DNA of 64,000 nt from Rubellimicrobium mesophilum DSM 19309 (GTDB lineage: Bacteria > Pseudomonadota > Alphaproteobacteria > Rhodobacterales > Rhodobacteraceae), in the NCBI RefSeq assembly GCF_000600335.2, contig NZ_KK088571.1, positions 92,566-156,565 of the forward strand, read 5' to 3'. The notes below the pieces were generated by a model. That model ran no database searches and had not been told where the DNA came from. It was given only the letters and a program-made list of their open reading frames with translations. Below are positions 47,377 through 58,169 of the stretch, in pieces (position 1 is the first letter of the stretch; each line of letters opens with the position of its first letter). The translations under genes and the position numbers were made by a program.

Positions 47377-48213
47377 CTACTCCTTGACCGCGCCGAAGGT
47401 CAGGCCGGCGACGATGTGGCGCTGCACGACGGCGAAGATGACCAGCGCGGGGATCAGGGTGATGATCGAGATCGAGGCCATCTTGCCCCACTCCGTCCCC
47501 GTGGTCGTCACGTATTCCGACAGGCCCGTCGTGATCGTCCGGGCGTTGAAGCTGGTGAGCGTCGCGGCGAGGAGGAACTCGTTCCAGGCGAAGACCCAGG
47601 TGAGGATCAGCGTCACCGCGAGGCCGGGCTTGGCGAGGGGCCAGACGACCTGCCGGATCACTTGGCCTGTGGTCGCGCCGTCCACGGTCGCGGCCTCGTC
47701 GAGCTCCCTCGGGATGCCGTCGATGGTGGGGCGGAGCGTCCAGATCGCGAAGGGCAGGTTGAAGGTGCAGTAGAGCAGGATCATGCCGATCCGGGTGTCG
47801 TAGAGCTTCCAGTCGCCGATGGCGAAGACCTGCGTGAATAGGAGGAACAGGGGCAGCAGGAACACCGCCGCCGGGGCCATGCGGTTGGTGATCGTCCAGA
47901 AGAAGATGTTCTCCTTGCCGCCCAAGTCGTAGCGCGACAGCGCGTAGCAGGCGAAGAAGGCGAGCGTGGTGACGAGGACGGCGTTGCCGGTCGAGATGAT
48001 GACCGAGTTCATCATGTAGCGGCGCAGCGTCTCGTCCGTGAAGACCTCGGCGTAGTTGGCCCAGTAGGCGCGATCGAGGATCAGGCTCGGCGTGGTGAAG
48101 AGGTCCACGGGCGGCTTCACCGAGATGACGAAGAGCCAGTAGATCGGGAACAGCGTGGCGAAGCTGATGACCAGCCAGAGCAGCAGCGAGAGGACGGGGT
48201 TGCCGGGCCGCAT
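47377..48213 (-). CDS. Sugar ABC transporter permease (MalG/SmoG type)
   Basis: A 278-residue permease. NPVLSLLLWLVISFATLFPIYW is the first helix, and LDEAATVDGATTGQVIRQVVWPLAKPG the EAA loop facing the ATPase. The ATG at 48213 shares a TGATG junction with the repaired stop of the upstream permease, a sign of coupling. Part of a polyol/sugar importer. Confidence 0.9.
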   Translation of the reverse strand: MRPGNPVLSLLLWLVISFATLFPIYWLFVISVKPPVDLFTTPSLILDRAYWANYAEVFTDETLRRYMMNSVIISTGNAVLVTTLAFFACYALSRYDLGGKENIFFWTITNRMAPAAVFLLPLFLLFTQVFAIGDWKLYDTRIGMILLYCTFNLPFAIWTLRPTIDGIPRELDEAATVDGATTGQVIRQVVWPLAKPGLAVTLILTWVFAWNEFLLAATLTSFNARTITTGLSEYVTTTGTEWGKMASISIITLIPALVIFAVVQRHIVAGLTFGAVKE

Positions 48214-49093
48214 CAGGTGGGCTCCTTCCGGGCGCGGGGGCGACGAGGGCGACATAAAGGACCCAGCACATCATCAGCGTCAGGTAGAGCACGATGATGG
48301 AGATCGCCGAGCCGTAGCCGTAATCGGTCTTGGGGAAGACGAGCTTCCAGATGTGGAGGCCCACGTAGCGGGTCGAGGCGCCCGGGCCACCGCCCGTCAG
48401 CATCCAGATCTCGTCGACGGTGCGGAGCGCGTCCATCAGGCGGATGAAGACGGTGGCCAGGATCGCGGGACGGATCATCGGCAGGGTGATGTGCCAGAAG
48501 ATCTGCCGCCGGTTCGCGCCGTCGATCTGCGCCTGCTCGAACGGCTCCTTGGGGAGGGCCAGCAGCGCGGCGAGGAGCGTGAGCGTCACGAGCGGCGTCC
48601 AGTGCCAGACATCCATGATGACGGTCAGCACAAAGGCCGAGGTCGCGTCGCGGCCGATGTTGAGGTCGTAGCCGAACCATTCGTTCAGCAGGTGGGGGAT
48701 GATGCCGATGGAGGGCGTCGTCATCAGCCTCCAGACCGAGCCCACGACGATGGGGGCCACGATCAGCGGCAGGGTGTGGACCGTGCGGAAGAGCGACTTG
48801 CCGGGGAAATCCCGCATCAGGAGCTGCGCGAGGAGGTAGCCCAGGATCACCTCGCTGCCGACGGCGAAGACGGCGAACTTGAGCGTGAGGCCCACCGAGA
48901 GCAGGAACTCGGAGTCGAAGACGAGGCGGCGGAAGTTCTGCGCCCCATTGAAGACCATGTCCGGGCTCGCGCCGAAGGGGTTCCAGCGGTGGAAGGCCAC
49001 CCAGAGGACGTAGAGGAACGGGGCGATCCCGAAGACGCCCAGAATCGCGAGGGTCGGCGCCAGCATCAGCCAGCCGGTTCTGTTGGAGCGCAT
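48213..49093 (-). CDS. Sugar ABC transporter permease (MalF/SmoF type), frameshifted at the 3' end
   Basis: About 293 residues. GWLMLAPTLAILGVFGIAPFLYVLWVAF starts the protein and FEQAQIDGANRRQIFWHITLPMIRP is the EAA loop. After LYVALVAP the frame stays open into the next genes. Reading one extra C near 48231-48236 gives VAPRARKEPT and a TGA that overlaps the next ATG, as expected for paired permease genes. The damage affects only the last few residues. Confidence 0.84.
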
Positions 49094-49124
49094 GGGATCC
49101 CTTGCGGTGCCGTGGGGTGCGAAA

Positions 49125-49154
49125 GGGGCCGCCGCTGCCCTGAGCGGCGGCCCC
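49125..49154 (-). terminator. Intercistronic hairpin after the polyol-binding protein gene
   Basis: A perfect 12-base inverted repeat (GGGGCCGCCGCT / AGCGGCGGCCCC, loop of six) lies 15 bases after the solute-binding gene and before the permease genes; TTTC follows on the minus strand. Such hairpins often protect binding-protein mRNA or cause partial termination, raising the binding protein to permease ratio. Confidence 0.6.
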
Positions 49155-49169
49155 GGTCGCGCGGTCAGG

Positions 49170-50603
<1,434 letters not shown>

Positions 50604-50849
50604 CGACTCCTCCTTGCGTTTCCGATTCTTGCCAGGGCCTCGCGGCCGCCGTCGGTCCGGGGCTTGCCCCCGCCTTCGGTCGTCCGGCCGCTTGTCCTCC
50701 CCGGCCGGGCGCTGGATCCGCCTGCCAGGCCGGCCCTTCGAGGGCTGCGCCTGACGACGGGGAAAGCATAGGCGGGGCAAGCTCCTCTGCGCCACGCGCG
50801 GTTCGCCGGCGACCTATACTTTTCCGCCGCTCGTCGTCCCGGGAATGCC

Positions 50850-51778
50850 CTAGGCCGCGCCGTCGCGCCCTTCTCGGAACGGATCGGGCCGCGCTTCGGT
50901 CGCCACCTTCTGGGCGCCCGCCTCCACTCGGACGGGGTCCGGCCGCAGACCTTGATGAACTGCCGGTTGAAGTTGGCGACGTTGTTGAAGCCGACCTCGA
51001 AGCAGATGTCGGTGATGGGCAGCCGGCTCTGGGTGAGGAGCGTGCAGGCGGCATAGACCCGCGCGAGCACCAGGTAGCGCGCGAAGGTGTGCCCGGTCTG
51101 GCGCTTGAACAGCCGGGAGAAGGCCTGCGGCGCCAGACCGCAATGGTACGCCACGGAGGCGAGGTCGATCTCCTCGGCGTAGTGCTCCAGGATGAAGCGC
51201 ATGGCGGCGTCCAGCTCGGGCGGGAGGTCGGCGGGCGCGCCGTTCGGCGCGAGGCGCGACAGCCGCCGCCGTTCCCCCGGCTCCCGCGCGAGGCGCTCCA
51301 TCAGGCGCAGGAACAGGATCGCCCGCTCGGCCCCCTGCGCGGCCCCGATCCCGGAGAGCAGGGCCTGCCCCGCCCGCGCCGTGGCGCCGGTGAACTCCAG
51401 CCCGAAGGCCGCTTCCTCGAAGAGGGCGCGGAGCCCCGCGAACTCGGGGCACATCCCGGTCAGCCGGTCCACCCAGTCCTGCGTGAACTGGACCAGCATG
51501 TCCCGCCCGTGCAGCACCTCGCCGGGGCCCAGGGTGCTGACCCAGTTGTGCGGCAGGTTGGGCCCGGTCAGGACGAGGCATCCGGGCGCGAACTCGCCCA
51601 TGTAGTCGCCGACCATCATCACGCCGCCCCGGTGCCGGGTCAGGTGCAGCTCGTATTCCGGGTGGTAGTGCCATTTGGCGAGATGGTGCGGGTAGTCGTG
51701 GACGAACCAGCGGAACGATTCGGCCGGTGGGCAGATGATGACCTCGTAGTCGGGAACGATGCGGACGTTCGCCTTCAT
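50850..51778 (-). CDS. AraC family transcriptional regulator (frameshift near the 3' end)
   Basis: About 309 residues when repaired. The N-terminal cupin-like ligand domain includes WHYHPEYELHLTRHRGGVMMVGDY. The C-terminal double HTH reads IDLASVAYHCGLAPQAFSRLFKRQTGHTFARYL and ITDICFEVGFNNVANFNRQFIKVCGRTPSEW. Unrepaired, the frame runs to 50597 and overlaps the start and ribosome-binding site of the next gene with a non-AraC tail. One missing base near 50922-50926 restores EAGAQKVATEAR and a stop at 50850. It very likely controls the polyol operon next to it. Confidence 0.8.
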
Positions 51779-52050
51779 CCTCTCCCCTCTCCAGGTGGCT
51801 CCGGGTATCGGTGCCCGACGTCATGCCTTCGGCCGCAGTGGGCCGCGCCGTCTTCATTCCAGGGGCAAACCGGACTGCCCGAACCGATACCTGGGCCAGA
51901 TCGAAGGCGGCGAACCCATGGGTTGTCAATGAAAATACCTGCTGCGGCGCGGCAACATGACCTGTCGTGCCCGACGAAGAACAGCAGCCTTGACGCGACG
52001 GCCGAGCTGGATTTGCATGTGGTCGCAACATATTCCGTTCGAGGGCAGAG
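51779..52050. promoter_or_regulatory. Divergent promoter region between AraC and sugar epimerase genes
   Basis: About 270 bases with an AT-richer patch around 51925-51950 (TTGTCAATGAAAATACCTG). GAGGGCAGAG before 52051 is the ribosome-binding site of the epimerase gene. A likely target of the AraC or ROK regulator; no clear operator recognised. Confidence 0.35.
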
Positions 52051-52940
52051 ATGACGATCAACCGTCTGGGTATACATTCCTTCGTCTGGACCGGAGGAGC
52101 GACTCAGGAAGGTCTCGAGAAGGCCATGGAGGACTCGGCCGCCTGCGGGTTCCGGCTGATCGAGCTGGCCTATCTGCGGCCCGAGAAGTTCGACCTCGAC
52201 CGGCTTGCGAGGCGCGCGCAGGCGCTGGACCTCGACATCGCGGTCACGATGGGGCTGCCGGTCTCGGCCGACGTCTCCAGCGAGGACGCAGGCGTCGTGA
52301 AGGCGGGGAGGAGCTGCTGGCCTCGGCCGTCGCGGCCGTGCGGGACATCGGGGGCTCCAAGCTGGGCGGCATCCTGTATTCCGCGCACACGAAATACGGG
52401 ACCATGCCCAGCGACCGGGGCCGCAGGAACAGCGTCGCGGCGATCGCCAGGACGGCCGAGGTCGCCAAGTCGGCCGGCGTCGACCTCGTGCTGGAGGTCG
52501 TGAACCGGTTCGAGACGAACCTCCTCAACACCACCGCGCAGGGGCTGGAGTTCATCGCGGCCACCGGATCGGACCATGTGCGGCTGCACCTCGACACTTT
52601 CCACATGAACATCGAGGAGGCCAATCCGGCCGCCGCGATCCGGCTCGCGGGGGACAAGCTCGGCTACTTCCACATCGGGGAGAGCAACCGGGGCTACCTG
52701 GGCGACGGCGTGATCGACTTCGCGGGCATCTTCGATGCGCTGCTCGACATCGGCTACGAGCGCGACGTGACCTTCGAGTCCTTCTCGGGCGCCGTCGTGG
52801 ACGAGAGCCTGTCGCTCGCCTGCGCGATCTGGCGCGACACCTGGACCGAGAGCCTGCCGCTCGCGCGCCACGCCAAGGCCTTCATCGACCTGAAGGTGGA
52901 CGAGGCGGCCCGCCGCCGCGCCACGAACGCCCGGCCCTGA
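52051..52940 (+). CDS. TIM-barrel sugar isomerase/epimerase (tagatose 3-epimerase-like), frameshifted
   Basis: About 296 residues when repaired. The family is xylose isomerase-like TIM barrel, D-tagatose 3-epimerase group. LGIHSFVWTGGAT opens it. After GVVKAG the frame shifts to EELLASAVAAVRDIGGSKLGG, then VLEVVNRFETNLLNTTAQG (metal Glu), VRLHLDTFHMNIEE (metal Asp/His), YFHIGESNRGYLGDG and VTFESFSG (last metal Glu). The run of G at 52305-52308 is one base short. It should interconvert ketoses formed by the polyol dehydrogenases. Confidence 0.84.
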
Positions 52941-52967
52941 GCGGGCGCCGCACGCGGGATCCATGCC

Positions 52968-54170
52968 GTGCAGGGCGTCGCCTCGATCGCCAGCTCGCCG
53001 CGCCGCATCCGGCAGGGCAACGAGATCGCCGCCCTGCGTGCCCTGCACGAGTTCCGCCGGCTGAGCCGCGCGGACCTCGCCCGCGAGCTCCGGCTCAACC
53101 GGTCCTCATCGGGTCACATCATCGCCGGGCTCATCGAGGAGGGACTCGTCCGCGAGGTGGGCGAATCGGCCGGGGATGGGCGGGGGCGGCGTCGGGCCGG
53201 GCGTCCGGGCATCCTCCTGGAGCTCGTGCCCGAGGCCGTCCTGTTCGTGGGCGTCGAGATCGGGGTCGAGCACATCGGCGTGGTCGAGCTCGACCTGGGC
53301 GCCAGGGCCGTGCGTTCCGTGCAGGAGCCCTTCGACGGCCCGGCGACCCCGGTCGAGGCCGCGGTGAGCCGGGCCCTGGGTCTGGCCTTCGATGCCATGC
53401 CGCCCGACCGGCGCCGCCTCTGCGAGGGCTTGGGCTTGGCGACACCGTCGCAGATGGGACGCACCGGCGTGGTCCGCCTGGCGCCGCTCCTCGGCTGGGC
53501 GGACGTGGACCTGGCCGAGGTCGTTCGGCGAGCGATGCCCCTGTCGGTCCCGGTCATGGTGGAGAACGACGCCAATGCCCTGGCGATCGGCGCGACCTAT
53601 GGCCGGAAGGTCGCGCGGGCCGGCGTGACCCTGGTGCTCAACATGGAGAGCGGCGTGGGCGGGGGCATCCTGATCGAAGGACGCCTCTTCCGGGGGGCGC
53701 ATGGCCTGGCGGGGGAGATCGGGCACCTGGGACTCGACCGCGCCGTCCGGGTCGAGGAGCGCATCGGACTGGAACGCATCCTGGCCGATTACGGCGTGCG
53801 CCGCGGACTCGCGCAGCCGCGGCTTGCCGACCTCCTCCGGGGCGTGCGTGATCGCGAAGGGGGGGCCGTGGAGGTGGCCGAAGGCTGGGCACGGACGCTC
53901 GCCTTCGCGCTGGTCCAGGCCTGCCGCGTGATCGACGCGGACGAGATCGTGCTCGGCGGGTCGGTGGCGGCGCTATATCCGCTGGTCGCGGATCGCGTGC
54001 GGACGCATCTGAGGGAGCAGCAGGAACCAAGCTTTCCATTGCCGGCGATCTCGGTCCACGAGGATGCCGACTTCGGCGCGGCCTTCGGTGCCGCCTGCAT
54101 GTTGCATCAGCGTTTTCTGTCGTGGGAGAGCAATCGCTTCGCGGCGGCTCCTTCGCCGGAGCGGGCCTGA
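52968..54170 (+). CDS. ROK family transcriptional regulator
   Basis: A 400-residue NagC/XylR-type regulator starting at GTG 52968. The winged HTH is FRRLSRADLARELRLNRSSSGHIIAGLIEEGLVREV. The sugar-kinase fold has VMVENDANALAIGATYG, ESGVGGGILIEG and GEIGHLGLD. The cysteine cluster (CxCGxxGC) that normally follows the GH motif is absent (LDRAVRVEERIGLE), which is unusual. It lies 27 bases after the epimerase gene and likely represses the sugar genes until an inducer appears. Confidence 0.87.
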   Translation: MQGVASIASSPRRIRQGNEIAALRALHEFRRLSRADLARELRLNRSSSGHIIAGLIEEGLVREVGESAGDGRGRRRAGRPGILLELVPEAVLFVGVEIGVEHIGVVELDLGARAVRSVQEPFDGPATPVEAAVSRALGLAFDAMPPDRRRLCEGLGLATPSQMGRTGVVRLAPLLGWADVDLAEVVRRAMPLSVPVMVENDANALAIGATYGRKVARAGVTLVLNMESGVGGGILIEGRLFRGAHGLAGEIGHLGLDRAVRVEERIGLERILADYGVRRGLAQPRLADLLRGVRDREGGAVEVAEGWARTLAFALVQACRVIDADEIVLGGSVAALYPLVADRVRTHLREQQEPSFPLPAISVHEDADFGAAFGAACMLHQRFLSWESNRFAAAPSPERA

Positions 54171-54311
54171 GGGCGTGGCCGGCCCCGTGTCGCGATCACC
54201 GCGCCTCCGCAGATATGTTGCGAGGGCCTACAAAACGGATTAGGCCTGCTCCGGGGGACTGGTGGGGCAGGGCGACGGCATATCCGCGCCGGTCTGACGA
54301 AGGGGGAGAAG

Positions 54312-55310
54312 GTGCACGTCGAGGCGAACAGGCGGGCCGGCGGCCTCGCGCCCGATGCCCTCGGTCCGACCGTGACCGTGGGAGAGATCCTTGTCGAGAT
54401 CATGGCCACCGCGCGCGGCGAAGGCTTTCTCGAACCGCTGGACCTTCGAGGGCCGTTCCCCAGCGGGGCGCCGGCCATCTTCATCGACCAGTGCGCCCGG
54501 CTCGGCGGCTCGGCGGGCATCGTGGCCGCGGTCGGCGACGACGACTTCGGGCGGGTGAACCTGAGGCGGCTGGAACGCGACGGCGCCGACACCTCGGCGG
54601 TGCTGGTGAGCCCCGACTGGCCGACGGGGAGCGCCTTCGTGCGGTATCGCGACGACGGCTCCCGCGATTTCGTGTTCAACATCGCCAAGTCCGCGGCCTC
54701 CCTGGTGAGCCTGACCGAGGAGGCGAAGGCCCTGTTCGCCCGCGCCGGGCACCTGCACGTCATGGGCACGGCCTTCGCCATTCCCGGCCTCTGGGCGCTC
54801 CTGGAGCACGCCCTGCCGGTCGTCCGGGCCCGGGGCGGAAGCGTGTCGCTCGACCCGAACCTCCGGAAGGAGCTCCTGGCGCATGGCCAGACCCGGGAGC
54901 GGTTGGAGCTCGTCATCGGGCAGGCCGACCTCGTGCTGCCCTCGGGCGACGAGCTGTTCCTCGCGGCCGGGGTGGAGGGCGAGGAAGCCGCGGTCGCCGC
55001 CCTGTTCGAGCGGGGGGTGCGCGAGGTCGTCCTCAAGCGTGGCGAACGGGGCTCGACGTGGTTCGGCGACGGCGGGGGGCGGGTCGACTGCCCGGCCTTC
55101 GTCGTGGCGGAGGTCGATCCGACCGGCGCGGGAGACTGCTTCGGGGGCGCCTATGTCGCGTGCCGGCGCCTCGGGATGCCGCCCGAAAGCGCGCTCCTGT
55201 ACGCGAATGCGGCCGGGGCGCGGAACGTGACGGTGCTGGGGCCGATGGAAGGGGCAGGGACGCGGGGGGAACTGGATGCCTTCATCGCCGCGACGCCCCG
55301 GCGGGCCTGA
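54312..55310 (+). CDS. PfkB family carbohydrate kinase
   Basis: A 332-residue ribokinase-type kinase. The N-terminal [13 protein letters not shown] and [17 protein letters not shown] bind the sugar. The C-terminal [13 protein letters not shown] holds the catalytic base Asp275 and the anion hole. GGGGGAGAAG precedes GTG 54312. In this context it should phosphorylate the ketose from the polyol dehydrogenases and epimerase; 2-keto-3-deoxygluconate or tagatose kinases are the nearest types. Confidence 0.88.
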   Translation: MHVEANRRAGGLAPDALGPTVTVGEILVEIMATARGEGFLEPLDLRGPFPSGAPAIFIDQCARLGGSAGIVAAVGDDDFGRVNLRRLERDGADTSAVLVSPDWPTGSAFVRYRDDGSRDFVFNIAKSAASLVSLTEEAKALFARAGHLHVMGTAFAIPGLWALLEHALPVVRARGGSVSLDPNLRKELLAHGQTRERLELVIGQADLVLPSGDELFLAAGVEGEEAAVAALFERGVREVVLKRGERGSTWFGDGGGRVDCPAFVVAEVDPTGAGDCFGGAYVACRRLGMPPESALLYANAAGARNVTVLGPMEGAGTRGELDAFIAATPRRA

Positions 55311-55323
55311 GGTGGGAGGAGAC

Positions 55324-56052
55324 ATGGCACGGGAACTGGACGGCAAGGTGGTCGCGATCACCGGGGCGGCGTCGGGCATCGGGCTCGCCTGCGCCAGGAG
55401 GTGCCTGCGGGCGGGGGCGCGGGTCGTGCTGATCGACCGCGACGAGGAACGGCTCCGGGGGCTCTGCGCCGAGGAGGGGCCCGAGGCCATGCCCCTCGTG
55501 GTGGACCTGGCCGACCCCGCCAGCGTGGCTGGCATGGTTCCGGGCATCCTCGCCGTGGCCGGGGGGCTCGACGTGTTCCATGCCAACGCGGGGTCCTATG
55601 TCGGCGGCGACCTCGTGGAGGGCGACCCGGACGCCTTCGACCGGATGCTGGCCCTCAACGTCAACGCGGTGGTGCGGACGGTGCGACTCGTGCTCCCGCA
55701 CATGATCGGGCGGGGCACCGGCGACGTCATCGTCACCTCCTCGGTCGCGGGGGTCGTGCCGGTCCCCTGGGAGCCGGTCTACACCGCCTCCAAGCACGCG
55801 GTGCAGGCCTTCGTGCACACGGTCCGGCGGCAGGTCATGAAGCAGGGCGTCCGCGTCGGCGCCGTCCTGCCCGGGCCGGTCGTGACCGCGCTGCTCAGGG
55901 ACTGGCCCGAGGAGAACCTGCGCAAGGCCAAGGCTGAGGGCTGGGTGATCGAGCCCGAGGAGGTCGCCGAGGCCGTGCTCTTCATGCTGACGCGACCTCG
56001 CAACGTCACGATTCGCGACCTCGTCATCCTTCCGGCGACGCAGGACATCTGA
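55324..56052 (+). CDS. SDR family oxidoreductase (ribitol/polyol dehydrogenase-like)
   Basis: A 242-residue short-chain dehydrogenase. The cofactor motif TGAASGIG is at 13-20, the catalytic Tyr153 and Lys157 in YTASK, and HANAG replaces the usual NNAG. GGGAGGAGAC before ATG 55324 sets the start over the longer frame from 55276. Likely oxidises a polyol or reduces a ketose of the same pathway. Confidence 0.86.
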   Translation: MARELDGKVVAITGAASGIGLACARRCLRAGARVVLIDRDEERLRGLCAEEGPEAMPLVVDLADPASVAGMVPGILAVAGGLDVFHANAGSYVGGDLVEGDPDAFDRMLALNVNAVVRTVRLVLPHMIGRGTGDVIVTSSVAGVVPVPWEPVYTASKHAVQAFVHTVRRQVMKQGVRVGAVLPGPVVTALLRDWPEENLRKAKAEGWVIEPEEVAEAVLFMLTRPRNVTIRDLVILPATQDI

Positions 56053-56087
56053 TCCGGCGGCCGGGACCAACCTTCAGGGAGTTCGAG

Positions 56088-56861
56088 ATGTATCAGGAAC
56101 GGTTCCGCCTGAATGGCGAGACGGCCGTCGTGACCGGCGGGGGGCGCGGGATCGGACTGGCCTGCGCCGAGGCGCTGGGGGAGGCGGGCGCCCGGGTCGT
56201 GCTGGTCGAGCCAGGGGAGGCCGCCACGCAGGAGGCGGTGCGCGTCCTCGCGGGGAAGGGCATCGTGGCCCAGGGCATCGCGGGGGACGTCACCCGCCCC
56301 GCGAGAATGGACGAGATCGCCGACGACCTCGCATCCCGGGGGATGGCTGCCACGATCCTCGTCAACAACGCTGGCATCGGCCAGAGCGGGATCCCGACCG
56401 AGGAGGTCACCGATGCGGACTGGCTCCGCATGATGGATGTGAACGTCAACGGGGTGTTCTGGTGCTCGCGCGCCTTCGGGCGGCACATGATCCGGGCGAG
56501 GCGGGGCTCCATCGTCAACCTGGGCTCGATGTCGGGGACGATCGCCAACCGCCCGCAGTCGCAGACGCCGTACAACGTCTCCAAGGCGGCGGTGCACCAT
56601 CTGACGCGGTCGCTCGCGGCCGAATGGGCGCCGCACGGGGTCCGGGTCAACGCGGTGGCGCCGACCTACATCGAGACGCCGATGGTCCTGGCCAACCCGC
56701 TCAACCAGGACCGCATCCCGATCTGGCTGAACGACACGCCGATGGGCCGCATGGGGCAGGCCGACGAGGTCGCCGCCGCCGTGCTGTTCCTCGCCTCCGA
56801 GGCCGCGAGCCTGATGACCGGGGCCGTCCTTCCCGTGGACGGCGGCTACACCTGCTGGTGA
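56088..56861 (+). CDS. SDR family oxidoreductase (galactitol/arabinitol dehydrogenase-like)
   Basis: A 257-residue short-chain dehydrogenase. TGGGRGIG is at 16-23, NNAG in VNNAGIGQSG, and the catalytic Tyr162 and Lys166 in YNVSK. The end LPVDGGYTCW resembles the C-terminus of galactitol dehydrogenase, which coordinates Mg through its last residues. It follows the other SDR by 35 bases and ends the polyol catabolic run. Confidence 0.87.
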   Translation: MYQERFRLNGETAVVTGGGRGIGLACAEALGEAGARVVLVEPGEAATQEAVRVLAGKGIVAQGIAGDVTRPARMDEIADDLASRGMAATILVNNAGIGQSGIPTEEVTDADWLRMMDVNVNGVFWCSRAFGRHMIRARRGSIVNLGSMSGTIANRPQSQTPYNVSKAAVHHLTRSLAAEWAPHGVRVNAVAPTYIETPMVLANPLNQDRIPIWLNDTPMGRMGQADEVAAAVLFLASEAASLMTGAVLPVDGGYTCW

Positions 56862-57097
56862 GGGCGGAGGCGCCCTCGGCTCCGCAGGGATCGGGTCGAG
56901 GCACGGAGGGTTGCCCGAGGTCCTGCTTGCGACGTCGCCGCGGACTGGGCTGGCAGGCTGGACCGGGGTGCTCCACGGCAGGCCCGCAAGGCCTTGGTCC
57001 AACGGTCCTCTCCCGTGGCCTCCTGCCAGGCGGCCAGCCGCCGTGGCGGGACAAGGGACGGATATGTGAGCGACGACTTCCAGGAGGACGACGGAAC

Positions 57098-58075
57098 ATG
57101 AGCGAACCCTTTCACCAGCCCGTCGACGCAGCCGTGGTGCCGCGCTTCGCGGGCCTGTCCACCTTCATGCGCCTGCCGGCCGTCGCCTCGGCGGCCGGGC
57201 TCGACATCGCGCTCGTGGGCATTCCCTGGGATGGCGGCACCACGAACCGGGCCGGCGCCCGGCATGGCCCGCGCGAGATGCGCAACCAGTCGAGCCTCAT
57301 GCGGCGGGTGCATCACGTCAGCCGCGTGGCGCCCTTCAGCCTGGCGAATGTCGCCGACGTGGGCGACGTGTCGGTGAACCCGATCGACCTGCTCGACGGC
57401 CTGGCCCGGATCGAGGCCGGGATCGCGCAGATCGTCGAGGCTGGGGCGATCCCTCTCTGCGCCGGGGGCGACCATCTGACGACGCTGCCGGTGCTGCGCG
57501 CGGTCGCGAAGGGCCGTCCGGTCGGGCTCATCCACTTCGACGCCCATTCGGACACCAACGACGCCTACTTCGGCGGCAACCGCTACACGCACGGCACCCC
57601 ATTCCGTCGTGCCATCGAGGAGGGCCTGCTCGACCCCAAGCGGATCGTGCAGATCGGCATCCGGGGCTCGATCTACGACCCCGACGAGCACGGCTGGGCC
57701 CGCGAGCAGGGCATCCGCATCGTCTACATGGAGGAGTTCGTCCGGCGCGGGCCCGCCGACGTGATGGCCGAGGCGCGGGAGATCGCGGGCGGGCAGCCGA
57801 CCTACGTCACCTTCGACATCGACTGCCTCGACCCGTCGATGGCGCCGGGCACCGGGACGCCCGAGATCGGCGGCTTCACGACCCGCGAGGCGCAGGAGAT
57901 GCTGCGGCTCCTGGACGGAGTGGACATCGTGGGCGCCGATGTCGTGGAGGTCTCGCCGCCCTTCGACCTGGGCGGCATGACGGCGCTCGCGGGGGCTACG
58001 ATGATGTTCGAGATCCTCTGCGTGATGGCCGGAAACCTGGACCGCCTGCGGGAGGAGGCGGGGGGCCCGGCCTGA
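57098..58075 (+). CDS. speB: Agmatinase/ureohydrolase family protein
   Basis: A 325-residue binuclear manganese hydrolase. Metal ligands are visible: His126 in GGDH, Asp148, His150 and Asp152 in DAHSD, Asp240 and Asp242 in FDIDCLDP. Members split agmatine or other guanidino compounds to urea and an amine. CAGGAGG precedes ATG 57098; the frame from 56462 is a shadow of the SDR gene. It stands next to a peptide-type ABC locus, so related guanidino substrates (guanidinobutyrate, guanidine) are possible. Confidence 0.88.
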   Translation: MSEPFHQPVDAAVVPRFAGLSTFMRLPAVASAAGLDIALVGIPWDGGTTNRAGARHGPREMRNQSSLMRRVHHVSRVAPFSLANVADVGDVSVNPIDLLDGLARIEAGIAQIVEAGAIPLCAGGDHLTTLPVLRAVAKGRPVGLIHFDAHSDTNDAYFGGNRYTHGTPFRRAIEEGLLDPKRIVQIGIRGSIYDPDEHGWAREQGIRIVYMEEFVRRGPADVMAEAREIAGGQPTYVTFDIDCLDPSMAPGTGTPEIGGFTTREAQEMLRLLDGVDIVGADVVEVSPPFDLGGMTALAGATMMFEILCVMAGNLDRLREEAGGPA

Positions 58076-58169
58076 GGCGCGTATCGGGGCTCCGGCGCTC
58101 GATGCCGAGACGTCCCCGGTGGGGAGGACGCCGCTCGCCGCTGCGGCCGCCCCTCCGGGGAAGCTCGGC

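Noticed and set aside
47138-49093. A 651-residue frame spanning permease, antisense-like text and a small membrane protein
   Set aside because: Only the first and last parts resemble proteins. A missing C at about 48233 hides the permease stop; the middle is the second permease read in the wrong frame.
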